Below are positions 6,396 through 12,292 of a stretch of DNA of 12,292 nucleotides, piece by piece; the stretch's first letter is position 1, and every line of letters starts with the position of its first letter. This DNA is from Pseudomonadota bacterium (GTDB lineage: Bacteria; Pseudomonadota; Alphaproteobacteria; Rhizobiales; Xanthobacteraceae). Both the position numbers and the translations under genes were made by a program. The notes beneath the pieces are model-generated. The model saw nothing but the letters and a program-made list of their open reading frames with translations, was not told the origin of the DNA and made no database searches. The stretch spans positions 1 through 12,292 of the forward strand of contig CAUJKG010000304.1 in the NCBI GenBank assembly GCA_963205465.1, given 5' to 3'.

Positions 6396-7493
6396 CTAGT
6401 TGGCGAAGCGGAAGTGCATGACGTCGCCGTCCTGCACCACGTATTCCTTGCCTTCAAGCCGTAGCTTGCCGGCATCGCGCGCGCCAGCCTCGCCCTTGGA
6501 TGCGATGTAGTCGGCAAAAGCGATGGTTTCGGCGCGGATGAAGCCTTTTTCGAAGTCGGTGTGGATCACGCCGGCCGCTTGCGGCGCCTTGAAGCCTTTC
6601 AAAATGGTCCAGGCACGCGCTTCCTTGGGGCCCACGGTGAAGTAGGTAATCAAGCCCAAGAGCTCGTAGCCCTTGCGGATCAGGCGATCGAGGCCGGGTT
6701 CTTCGAGTCCTGCGGCTTCGAGAAACTCCTTGCGTTCGGCAAGCGGCAGCATCGCAATTTCGGATTCGATCTTTGCAGAGATCGCGACGGCGACCGCGTT
6801 TTCCGCCTTCGCTTTGGCTTCGACCTTCTGCGAAAGCGAGTTGCCGGTGGCGGCGGAGCCTTCCTCGACGTTGCAGACATAGAGCACGGGTTTCGCGGTG
6901 ATCAGTTGCAGAGCCTGAAAGGCCGCTTCCTCCTCGTTCTTGCGCTCGATCACGCGCGCAGGTTTCCCGTTCGACAGCGCCTCGATCGCGCGCTTGACGA
7001 GATCGAGTTGCGCAATCGCTTCCTTGTCCTGTCCGCGGGCCTTCTTGGTCAGGTTGTCGACGCGCTTTTCGAGGCTGTCGAGATCGGCGAGCATCAGTTC
7101 GGTTTCGACCGTCTCGGCGTCGCGCAAGGGATCGATGCCGCCCTCGACATGGGTGATGTCGTCGTCCTCGAAACAGCGCAATACGTGCACGATCGCATCC
7201 ACTTCACGGATGTGGCCGAGAAACTGGTTGCCGAGCCCTTCGCCTTTGGAAGCGCCGCGCACGAGGCCGGCGATGTCGACGAAGTTGATCTTGGTGGGCA
7301 CGATCTCGGCCGAGCCGCCGATCTTTGCCAGTTCCTCGATGCGCGGATCGGGCACCGCGACTTCGCCGACGTTCGGCTCGATGGTGCAGAACGGATAATT
7401 CGCGGCCTGCGCGGAGGCAGTCTGCGTCAGTGCATTGAAGAGGGTCGATTTGCCGACGTTCGGCAGACCGACGATTCCACATTTGAATCCCAT
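6396..7493 (-). CDS. ychF: Redox-regulated ATPase YchF (Obg-like, OLA1 family)
   Basis: YchF is a ribosome-associated P-loop NTPase of the Obg/TRAFAC class that prefers ATP to GTP. From the ATG at 7493 it has 365 residues, matching the family. The P-loop is GLPNVGKST (9-17), the switch II region is DIAGLVRGASKGEGLGNQFL, and the base-specificity motif reads NVEE in VLYVCNVEEG, the NxxE form typical of YchF, instead of NKxD. The C-terminal TGS domain includes TYFTVGPKEARAWTI and ends DGDVMHFRFAN. The frame is open to 7742, but the extension is antisense to pth and Arg-rich, and MGFKCGIVGLPNVGKS is the standard N-terminus. It lies 17 bases after pth. Confidence 0.96.
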   Translation of the reverse strand: MGFKCGIVGLPNVGKSTLFNALTQTASAQAANYPFCTIEPNVGEVAVPDPRIEELAKIGGSAEIVPTKINFVDIAGLVRGASKGEGLGNQFLGHIREVDAIVHVLRCFEDDDITHVEGGIDPLRDAETVETELMLADLDSLEKRVDNLTKKARGQDKEAIAQLDLVKRAIEALSNGKPARVIERKNEEEAAFQALQLITAKPVLYVCNVEEGSAATGNSLSQKVEAKAKAENAVAVAISAKIESEIAMLPLAERKEFLEAAGLEEPGLDRLIRKGYELLGLITYFTVGPKEARAWTILKGFKAPQAAGVIHTDFEKGFIRAETIAFADYIASKGEAGARDAGKLRLEGKEYVVQDGDVMHFRFAN

Positions 7494-7510
7494 GATCGAA
7501 CTTCTTGGTC

Positions 7511-8101
7511 CTAGCTGGATTTGAGAACGCCGCTCTTTTCGAGCGCGAGGTGTACGCGATTCTGAAAATCTTCGAGCTTGCGCTTCACGAGGTATTCCGC
7601 CGCATCGGAAATCGCTTCGCACATGGTTTCGACCCAGGGCTGCTCGGCTTTGGCGAAATCGGAGAGCACCCAGCGCGCGACCAGATTGCGATCGCCGGGA
7701 TGGCCGACGCCAATCCGCACGCGCATATAATCGTTGCCGCAATGCTGGGTGATCGAGCGCAAGCCGTTCTGGCCCGCATTGCCGCCGCCGAGTTTGGCGC
7801 GCATTTTTGCGGGCGGCAGGTCGATCTCGTCATGGAAGACGACCATGTCGCCGAGCGCGATCTTGTAGAACTTCTGTGCGGCGGCGACCGCGAGCCCGGA
7901 CTCGTTCATGTAGGTCTCGGGCTTGAGCAACAGAACTTTTTCGCCTGCGATCTCGCCCTCGGCGGTCTGGCCAGAGAAGCGTTTGCGCCACGGAGAAAAA
8001 CGATGACGGTAGTGGATCGCGTCGGCGGCGAGAAAGCCGACATTGTGCCGGTTGCGGCGGTATTGCTCGCCCGGATTGCCCAGTCCCGCGAATAAAAACA
8101 T
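7511..8101 (-). CDS. pth: Peptidyl-tRNA hydrolase
   Basis: Pth cleaves the ester bond of peptidyl-tRNAs that drop off the ribosome, recycling tRNA; it is normally essential. The 196-residue protein is the usual size. Visible functional residues, with E. coli equivalents, are N9 in GLGNPGEQY, catalytic H19 in RHNVGF (His20), N66 in KPETYMNESG (Asn68), D91 in FHDEIDLP (Asp93) and N112 in GGGNAGQNGLRS (Asn114). GGAGA stands about 8 bases before the ATG. It lies 60 bases downstream of rplY, and rplY-pth-ychF is a common bacterial order, so cotranscription is likely. Confidence 0.97.
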   Translation of the reverse strand: MFLFAGLGNPGEQYRRNRHNVGFLAADAIHYRHRFSPWRKRFSGQTAEGEIAGEKVLLLKPETYMNESGLAVAAAQKFYKIALGDMVVFHDEIDLPPAKMRAKLGGGNAGQNGLRSITQHCGNDYMRVRIGVGHPGDRNLVARWVLSDFAKAEQPWVETMCEAISDAAEYLVKRKLEDFQNRVHLALEKSGVLKSS

Positions 8102-8127
8102 CGAACGGTCTCCGCGGGACCGGCAGG

Positions 8128-8148
8128 CGGGCGCGCGATCCGCGCCCG
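8128..8148 (-). promoter_or_regulatory. GC-rich hairpin between rplY and pth
   Basis: An 8-bp perfect stem (8128-8135 with 8141-8148) closes a five-base loop in the 60-base gap between the rplY stop and the pth start. It has no T-run on either side, so full termination is unlikely. It may stabilise or process the mRNA, which is inference. Confidence 0.4.
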
Positions 8149-8161
8149 GCCCTGGTCGGCG

Positions 8162-8851
8162 TTACTTCTTGTCGCCTTCCTTGGCGTCGGCAGCCGGGGC
8201 GGCGGCAGCAGCAGCCGGGGCAGCGGTAGCGGCTGCGGCGTCGGTTTTCGCCTTCTGCGCGGCTGCGGCGACTTCTTCGAGGTAGCCCGAGGACGGCACG
8301 ATGGTGGCGATCGTGAAATCGCGGTCGCGGATGACCGGCTTCACGCCTTCCGGGAGCTTGATCGCGGAAATGTGGAGCGAATCATTAATTTCGAGATCGG
8401 AGAGATCGGCCGTGATCGACGCCGGAATGTTCTCAGCCGGTGCGAAGAAATCGACCGTGTGACGCACGACGTTCAGCGTGCCGCCGCGCTTGATGCCGGG
8501 CGAGATTTCCTGATTGACGAAGTGCACCGGCACCGCAACCTTGATCACCGAGCCCTTGCCCAGGCGCTGGAAGTCCACATGAATCGGCTCGTCCTTGAGC
8601 GGATCGAGCTGGAAGTCGCGCGGAATGACGCGGGTCTTCTTGCCGTCGAGATCGATGTCCAACACCGTGGTCAGGAAGCGGCCGGCCAGGATGCGGCGGC
8701 CCACCTCGATGGCATCGACCGAGATCGAAGCAGACGGCTGGTTCTCGCCGTAAACGGTCGCGGGTACGCGGCCGGCGCGGCGTTCGGCACGTGCGGCGCC
8801 TTTGCCCGCTTTGGCCCGTGCGGTGGCCTTCAATTCCTTCGTAGCAGCCAT
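8162..8851 (-). CDS. rplY: 50S ribosomal protein L25 / general stress protein Ctc
   Basis: This is the long (TL5/Ctc) form of L25, which binds 5S rRNA in the large subunit. The 229-residue product has the L25 RNA-binding beta-barrel domain (about 4-95, with GRVPATVYG at 27-35 and IHVDFQRL at 90-97), then a second beta domain (about 100-190, VPVHFVNQEISPGIKRGGTLN), and an Ala-rich tail ending in charged residues (195-229). GAGGA stands 9 bases before the ATG. It is the first gene of the rplY-pth-ychF-maoC-maoC run, with a candidate promoter at 8955-8983 and a leader of roughly 95 bases that can form hairpins. Confidence 0.96.
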   Translation of the reverse strand: MAATKELKATARAKAGKGAARAERRAGRVPATVYGENQPSASISVDAIEVGRRILAGRFLTTVLDIDLDGKKTRVIPRDFQLDPLKDEPIHVDFQRLGKGSVIKVAVPVHFVNQEISPGIKRGGTLNVVRHTVDFFAPAENIPASITADLSDLEINDSLHISAIKLPEGVKPVIRDRDFTIATIVPSSGYLEEVAAAAQKAKTDAAAATAAPAAAAAAPAADAKEGDKK

Positions 8852-8880
8852 GGCTTCTAATCCTCGTCAAGTCCTTGATC

Positions 8881-8916
8881 GGACGGCAAAAAATAACCCG
8901 TCCGGTGGCGCACCGG
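8881..8916 (-). promoter_or_regulatory. Overlapping hairpins in the rplY leader
   Basis: On the minus strand CCGGTG-CGC-CACCGG (8916-8902) forms a tight 6-bp hairpin. The sequence GGACGG (8903-8898) can instead pair with CCGTCC (8886-8881) around a loop that holds a run of six T. The two stems share bases 8902-8903, so they compete at that edge. The order, a GC hairpin then a T-run about 9 bases on, is reminiscent of an attenuator, but the T-run is too far from the stem for a standard intrinsic terminator. Confidence 0.35.
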
Positions 8917-8954
8917 CGTCACGCGACAGCGCAAGCCTGTTGGGTTCGAGCGGG

Positions 8955-8983
8955 CTTATACCGGCAAGAACTGACTGGCGCAA
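8955..8983 (-). promoter_or_regulatory. Candidate promoter of the rplY operon
   Basis: On the minus strand TTGCGC (8983-8978) and TATAAG (8960-8955) are separated by exactly 17 bases. The -10 box matches 5 of 6 consensus bases and the -35 box has the leading TTG. It lies about 100 bases before rplY and after the stop of the preceding gene, as expected for the first gene of an operon. Confidence 0.5.
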
Positions 8984-9008
8984 CGAGGCTTTCGCGCTTC
9001 CTGGGTGC

Positions 9009-9875
9009 CTAGAATTTGCGGTTCAGGCCGGCTTTGAGGGCGTTCGAGCCGGTGGCATCGGGGTCGGTGTGCTGGAAGGGCATGATCCGCTCCGCGGCGA
9101 TGAAGCCTTCGGTATTCCCGAACATCTGCCGGTATTCGAGCCGGGTCTTGGCGTCGCCGATCGGGTTCACCTCGAAGCCGGTGCCAACCTTTCCGCCGAG
9201 CAGCGAGGCCGGCAGGTTGTAGTAGGTCCCGCCCAGGAAGTTGTTGTTCAGGCTGATCGTTCCGTCGGCATTGGCGACGACACTACGCTGCGTGCCGCCG
9301 TAGAACTGCCAGGCGTTGTAATCGTATTCGACGCGGCCCTTGAACTCGCCGCTGCCGCTCGAGGAAGCAATCGCGCCAGCATAATGCGCGCTCGGAATGA
9401 CCGTCGTCGCTGTCGAGGTGGAGACGTTGGCGCCGAAGTTGGCTTTCCAGTTGCCGTTGTTCCACTCGTAGGAGGTCGGCAAGGTGCGCCGTTCGCGCTG
9501 AACGTCGGCGTAAGCGGAATTCAGCCGGTTCCGGCGCGCAATCGCGTCGAGCGAAAGACCATCGGCTTCCGGAATTCCTTCGAGCCAGAGTTCGGCAGAC
9601 GAATAGGAGTTCCAGTCTTCCGGCGCGACGGCCGGGACGTTGGCCTTTGCGGCGTGCGCTGCTGCGGGCGCCGATTGGTGTGTCTGCGCGGCGCGCTGCC
9701 TCCGCTCGTCCTTCAGCGCATCTTCGATCAGGCCGCGCAACTGCGCGTCGCCGAGCGGCTTTGCCGCATCCGGGATCGGCGCAGGCGGAGTGAGCGCGCT
9801 CGATTCCATCGGTCCCGCGAGTGCGGCGCCGGTGAAGAACGCAAAAAAAGTAATAGCCGCGAATTCGCGTGTCAT
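9009..9875 (-). CDS. Unrecognised exported protein, outer-membrane barrel-like C-terminus
   Basis: From the ATG at 9875 the product has 288 residues and I recognise no family. Residues 1-20 form a Sec signal peptide with cleavage after ALA. A Pro/Ala-rich stretch and a charged helix (about 40-64, LIEDALKDERRQR) follow, then an Ala-rich linker to about 85. From about 137 to the end the chain is rich in Gly, Asn, Ser, Tyr and Trp with alternating polar/nonpolar strands (WKANFGANV, FKGRVEYDYNAWQFYGG, GKVGTGFEV, KTRLEYRQMFG, LKAGLNRKF). It ends in Phe, like many outer-membrane beta-barrels, and has no Cys. The frame is open to 9935, but AGGGAG stands 6-7 bases before the ATG at 9875 and the signal peptide starts there. 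It sits alone between prs and rplY, 133 bases beyond the end of prs. Outer-membrane location is inferred. Confidence 0.75.
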   Translation of the reverse strand: MTREFAAITFFAFFTGAALAGPMESSALTPPAPIPDAAKPLGDAQLRGLIEDALKDERRQRAAQTHQSAPAAAHAAKANVPAVAPEDWNSYSSAELWLEGIPEADGLSLDAIARRNRLNSAYADVQRERRTLPTSYEWNNGNWKANFGANVSTSTATTVIPSAHYAGAIASSSGSGEFKGRVEYDYNAWQFYGGTQRSVVANADGTISLNNNFLGGTYYNLPASLLGGKVGTGFEVNPIGDAKTRLEYRQMFGNTEGFIAAERIMPFQHTDPDATGSNALKAGLNRKF

Positions 9876-10018
9876 AGGGCTCTCCCTATGCGACGTGTGC
9901 CGCAGTTTCAGAGTGGTGATGCTGCTACGCTTCAATCATGGAAGCGATATGGCGGCAACGCACGATTTCGTTAACTGGTTGCCGGAAAATTAAGCCGCGC
10001 AGCCGGGCCGAAAAACGC

Positions 10019-10984
10019 TCAATCGAACAGGCTTGAAACGCTCTCTTCGTGGGCAGTCCGCCCGATCGCTTCGCCCATCAGGGTTGCAATCGAAAGCACG
10101 CGGATGTTGCGGGCGACACGCACCGCCTCGGTCGGCTGGATCGTGTCGGTAATCACGAGTTCCTTGAGCTTCGACGCCGTGACGCGCGCGACGGCGCCGC
10201 CGGAAAGCACCCCGTGGGTGATGTAGGCGGAGACGGAGGTTGCGCCTTTTTCGAGCAGGGCTTCGGCGGCATTCACCAGCGTGCCGCCGGAATCGACGAT
10301 GTCGTCGATCAGGATGCAATCGCGGCCTTCGACGTCGCCGATCACGTTCATGACTTCGGATTCGTTCGGGCGCTCGCGGCGCTTGTCGATGATCGCGAGC
10401 GGCGCATCGATCCGCTTGGCAAGACCGCGCGCACGCACGACGCCGCCGACGTCAGGCGAAACTACCGTTACCTTGCCGAGTTCGTAGCGCTCCTTCACGT
10501 CGCGCACCATGACGGGCGAGGCGTAGAGGTTGTCGACCGGAATATCGAAGAAGCCCTGAATTTGTCCGGCGTGCAGATCGACGGTCATGACGCGGTCCGC
10601 GCCGGCATGCGTGATCAGGTTCGCGACGAGCTTCGCGGAAATCGGCGTGCGGGGGCCGGGTTTGCGGTCCTGCCGCGCGTAACCGAAATAGGGAATCACC
10701 GCGGTGATGCGGCGCGCGGAAGAGCGGCGCAGCGCATCGGTCAGGATCAGCAATTCCATCAGGTGATCGTTCGCCGGAAACGAGGTCGACTGCACGATGA
10801 AGACGTCCTGACCGCGCACGTTCTCTTCGATCTCGACGAAGATTTCCATGTCGGCGAAGCGCCGCACGGTGGCCTTGGTCATCGGGGTTGCGAGATAGGA
10901 GGCGATGGTTTCGGCAAGCGCGCGGTTCGAATTGCCGGCGACGAGTTTGACGTTTCCGTTATTCTTGCTCTGCCGACCCGACAT
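10019..10984 (-). CDS. prs: Ribose-phosphate pyrophosphokinase (PRPP synthetase)
   Basis: Prs transfers pyrophosphate from ATP to ribose 5-phosphate, making PRPP for purine, pyrimidine, NAD, histidine and tryptophan synthesis. The 321-residue product is close to the family's usual 310-320. Motifs are KLVAGNSNRALAE near the start, the ATP-region block YFGYARQDRKPGPRTPISAK (99-118), VDLHAGQIQGFFDIPVDNL (135-153), the VVSPDVGGVVRA segment (174-185) and the ribose-5-phosphate/PRPP loop LIDDIVDSGGT (225-235). GGGTGG lies just before the ATG. The gene appears monocistronic, with 118 bases of palindrome-rich DNA separating it from pgeF and no clear promoter hexamers visible there. Confidence 0.97.
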   Translation of the reverse strand: MSGRQSKNNGNVKLVAGNSNRALAETIASYLATPMTKATVRRFADMEIFVEIEENVRGQDVFIVQSTSFPANDHLMELLILTDALRRSSARRITAVIPYFGYARQDRKPGPRTPISAKLVANLITHAGADRVMTVDLHAGQIQGFFDIPVDNLYASPVMVRDVKERYELGKVTVVSPDVGGVVRARGLAKRIDAPLAIIDKRRERPNESEVMNVIGDVEGRDCILIDDIVDSGGTLVNAAEALLEKGATSVSAYITHGVLSGGAVARVTASKLKELVITDTIQPTEAVRVARNIRVLSIATLMGEAIGRTAHEESVSSLFD

Positions 10985-11045
10985 TCACGCCACCCGCTTC
11001 GCGCCTTGAAGGGGCGCTTGATCCCGATCTTGTGAAAAGTCACTA

Positions 11046-11057
11046 GCCCCCGGGGGC
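11046..11057. repeat. Perfect 12-bp GC palindrome upstream of prs
   Basis: GCCCCC joined directly to GGGGGC makes a loopless perfect palindrome 62 bases before the prs start. It could be a protein binding site or part of a folded leader; no known operator was recognised. Confidence 0.4.
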
Positions 11058-11069
11058 AACCCTGTAAAT

Positions 11070-11093
11070 ACGGGGGCATTGCCCGTCCCCCGT
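11070..11093 (-). terminator. Candidate terminator after pgeF
   Basis: ACGGGGG and CCCCCGT form a perfect 7-bp stem around a 10-base loop, starting 10 bases after the pgeF stop. On the minus strand it is followed by ATTTAC, a weak T-run. It probably limits read-through into prs, but the poor T-run makes this uncertain. Confidence 0.45.
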
Positions 11094-11102
11094 GAAGAAC
11101 AC

Positions 11103-11867
11103 TCAGTCCGTCAGCGCGATGGCCGCGATCTGGCGGCCGTAGTCTGGTTCGCCGCGGTGGGTGGTGCGGCGAAAAGAAAAGAAGCGCTTTTCGTCCGTGT
11201 AGGTGTCCAGTCCCACGTCATCGATCGCGCCGATCTCCGCCCGTTCGAGCCGCAGGCGGATCAGGCCCGCGAGATCGAACATGGCATGACCGGGCCGCGT
11301 GGAGGGCGCGAAGAAGCGCGCATAGGTGGTATCCGCTTCCTGAAAGCGTGCGACAAATTCCGGACCGACCTCGTAGCTCTGCTGGCGGATCAGCGGGCCG
11401 ATCGCGGCGATGATATTTTTACGCGAGGCGCCGAGTTCTTCCATCTTCGCAATGGTCGCTTCGGCAATGCCGCCGAGTGCGCCTTTCCAGCCCGCATGCG
11501 CGGCTGCGACGATCCGCGCATCTGCATCGGCAAAGAGCAGCGGTCCGCAATCCGCGGCGGAAGCGCCGACGCCTAGTCCCTTGGCGCGGGTGACGATGCC
11601 GTCGGCGCGCGCGGCGTCCTCGCGGCTCCACGCATGGGTAGCGACGACGACGTCCGCGGAATGGATCTGATAGCAGGTGATGAGATGCGCTGCGCCGAGG
11701 GCTTCAGCCATGCGGCGGCGGTTCTCCTGGACATGCGTGAAGTCGTCGTGCGAGCCCACGCCGCCATTCAGCGAAGCATAGATGCCTTGGGAAACGCCGC
11801 CTTCGCGCGTGAAGAAGGCGTGATGGATGCCGGGCAGCTTCGCCAGTACGGAAGATTCGACTTTCAT
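11103..11867 (-). CDS. pgeF: PgeF/YfiH (LACC1-like) multicopper-oxidase-fold protein
   Basis: This family was long annotated as polyphenol oxidase or laccase-domain protein. Members have been described as zinc-dependent purine nucleoside phosphorylase/adenosine deaminase enzymes (LACC1-like), and E. coli PgeF has also been linked to peptidoglycan-precursor editing. The 254-residue product carries the metal triad H69 (CYQIHS), C107 (AADCGP) and H124 (AAHAGWKG), plus AAIGPLI and the C-terminal FFSFRRTTHRGEPDYGRQ signature. The ATG at 11867 overlaps the stop of the upstream methyltransferase gene as ATGA, so translation is coupled. That neighbour is the usual one in this order of bacteria. Which reaction it performs here cannot be told from sequence. 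Confidence 0.93.
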   Translation of the reverse strand: MKVESSVLAKLPGIHHAFFTREGGVSQGIYASLNGGVGSHDDFTHVQENRRRMAEALGAAHLITCYQIHSADVVVATHAWSREDAARADGIVTRAKGLGVGASAADCGPLLFADADARIVAAAHAGWKGALGGIAEATIAKMEELGASRKNIIAAIGPLIRQQSYEVGPEFVARFQEADTTYARFFAPSTRPGHAMFDLAGLIRLRLERAEIGAIDDVGLDTYTDEKRFFSFRRTTHRGEPDYGRQIAAIALTD

Positions 11868-12292
11868 GTCCGCGATCCTCCACCGCTGACCTTCGCGCCG
11901 TCAAATCCGGGGAGTGCCGCGAGATCGCGATGCGCGAAGGCGAGCGCCTTGAAGAGTTCGCCCATGTTCGGCGCAGGTCCAATCAGTCGGGTCAGGTCCG
12001 CGCCGATTTCGTCTTTCATCTCAGGCTTTGCATTGCGTTGCAGGATTTCGCTTCGCGCTTCAATCCCGAGTTCGCGGAGGAAGTTTCGCTGCGAGACCGG
12101 GCCGAAGGCGCGCACCGCATCCGAGGAAAGTTTGGCAAGCGCCTCGAAGTCCACTTGTGCGGTCAGATCCACTTCGCCGGGACTTTCCAGCGGCTCGGCA
12201 GACCCAGCTCCTCCGACGGCTAGCCGCGTATCGCCGAAGCCGGACTCGGAATGGCCATAATCGACCACCAGCGCCGCGCCGCCCTGCGCGCC
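11864..12292 (-). CDS. SAM-dependent methyltransferase, COG1565/MidA-NDUFAF7 family (3' part)
   Basis: Only the C-terminal 142 residues lie in the window; the gene continues past 12292. The segment GGAALVVDYGHSESGFGDTR and the following GEVDLTAQVDFEALA are characteristic of the COG1565 family, whose mitochondrial member NDUFAF7 methylates an arginine of a complex I subunit. The family position after lgt and before pgeF is common in this bacterial group, so lgt may lie just beyond the window edge (inference). The stop TGA at 11866-11864 overlaps the pgeF start. Substrate in bacteria is not established from sequence. Confidence 0.88.
   Translation of the reverse strand, partial: GAQGGAALVVDYGHSESGFGDTRLAVGGAGSAEPLESPGEVDLTAQVDFEALAKLSSDAVRAFGPVSQRNFLRELGIEARSEILQRNAKPEMKDEIGADLTRLIGPAPNMGELFKALAFAHRDLAALPGFDGAKVSGGGSRT

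Noticed and set aside
6561..7514. Plus-strand 317-residue frame opposite ychF
   Set aside because: It is a shadow of ychF, with no recognisable motifs and no binding site.
7494..7742. Eighty-three-residue N-terminal extension of YchF
   Set aside because: It is Arg-rich, lies over the pth gene, and the family starts at MGFKCGIVGLPNVGKS.
8802..9974. Plus-strand 390-residue frame opposite the exported protein
   Set aside because: The minus-strand gene has a ribosome binding site, signal peptide and coherent beta pattern; the plus-strand frame has none of these.
9980..10018. Possible terminator after prs
   Set aside because: The GC-rich segment before TTAATTTT forms only a poorly paired stem of about three base pairs.
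10049..11035. Long plus-strand frame opposite prs
   Set aside because: It has antisense-type composition and mirrors a certain gene; no family features are visible.
1..12292. CRISPR array, tRNA, rRNA, insertion sequence or phage genes
   Set aside because: No regular direct repeats, tRNA-like cloverleaf, transposase, integrase or phage structural motif was seen on either strand.

Overview
The window looks like ordinary chromosome from an alphaproteobacterium of the Hyphomicrobiales (Rhizobiales) type. The pointers are the GC-rich coding DNA, the gene order trmL-hemF / petABC-apt and methyltransferase-pgeF / prs / rplY-pth-ychF, and an intergenic palindromic repeat of the style common in Bradyrhizobium relatives. 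petB and petC are separate genes, unlike the fused fbcH gene of Bradyrhizobium, so a different lineage of the order is more likely. No mobile element, CRISPR array, tRNA or rRNA was found.

Layout. (1) 1-191: the 3' end of an unrecognised plus-strand gene of clearly lower GC (about 51%), converging on hemF with overlapping stop codons. (2) 188-1514, minus: trmL then hemF, overlapping by 8 bases. (3) 1515-1783: the divergent promoter region and long leader of petABC. (4) 1784-4457, plus: petA (Rieske), petB (cytochrome b) and petC (cytochrome c1), the complete respiratory bc1 complex, closed by a strong bidirectional terminator at 4478-4508. (5) 4535-4642, minus: a 35-residue lysine-rich protein gene. 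(6) 4762-5307, plus: apt. (7) about 5316-5434: a palindromic repeat that runs into the stop codon of the next gene. (8) 5432-8851, minus: an apparent operon rplY-pth-ychF-maoC-maoC, with a promoter proposed at 8955-8983. (9) 9009-9875, minus: an unrecognised exported protein with an outer-membrane beta-barrel look. (10) 10019-10984, minus: prs. (11) 11103-12292, minus: pgeF and the 3' part of a COG1565/MidA-type methyltransferase gene, overlapping by ATGA.

Functionally, petABC forms the quinol:cytochrome c oxidoreductase and hemF supplies an oxygen-dependent step of the heme synthesis it needs. prs makes PRPP, which Apt uses for adenine salvage, and pgeF belongs to a purine-nucleoside enzyme family. 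rplY, pth and ychF all act at or near the ribosome, with two paralogous MaoC-fold hydratase genes attached to the end of their operon.

I see no convincing undescribed multi-gene system. The least explained items are the tandem MaoC pair, the exported barrel-like protein, the small basic protein, the low-GC edge gene and the possible structured leader of rplY.
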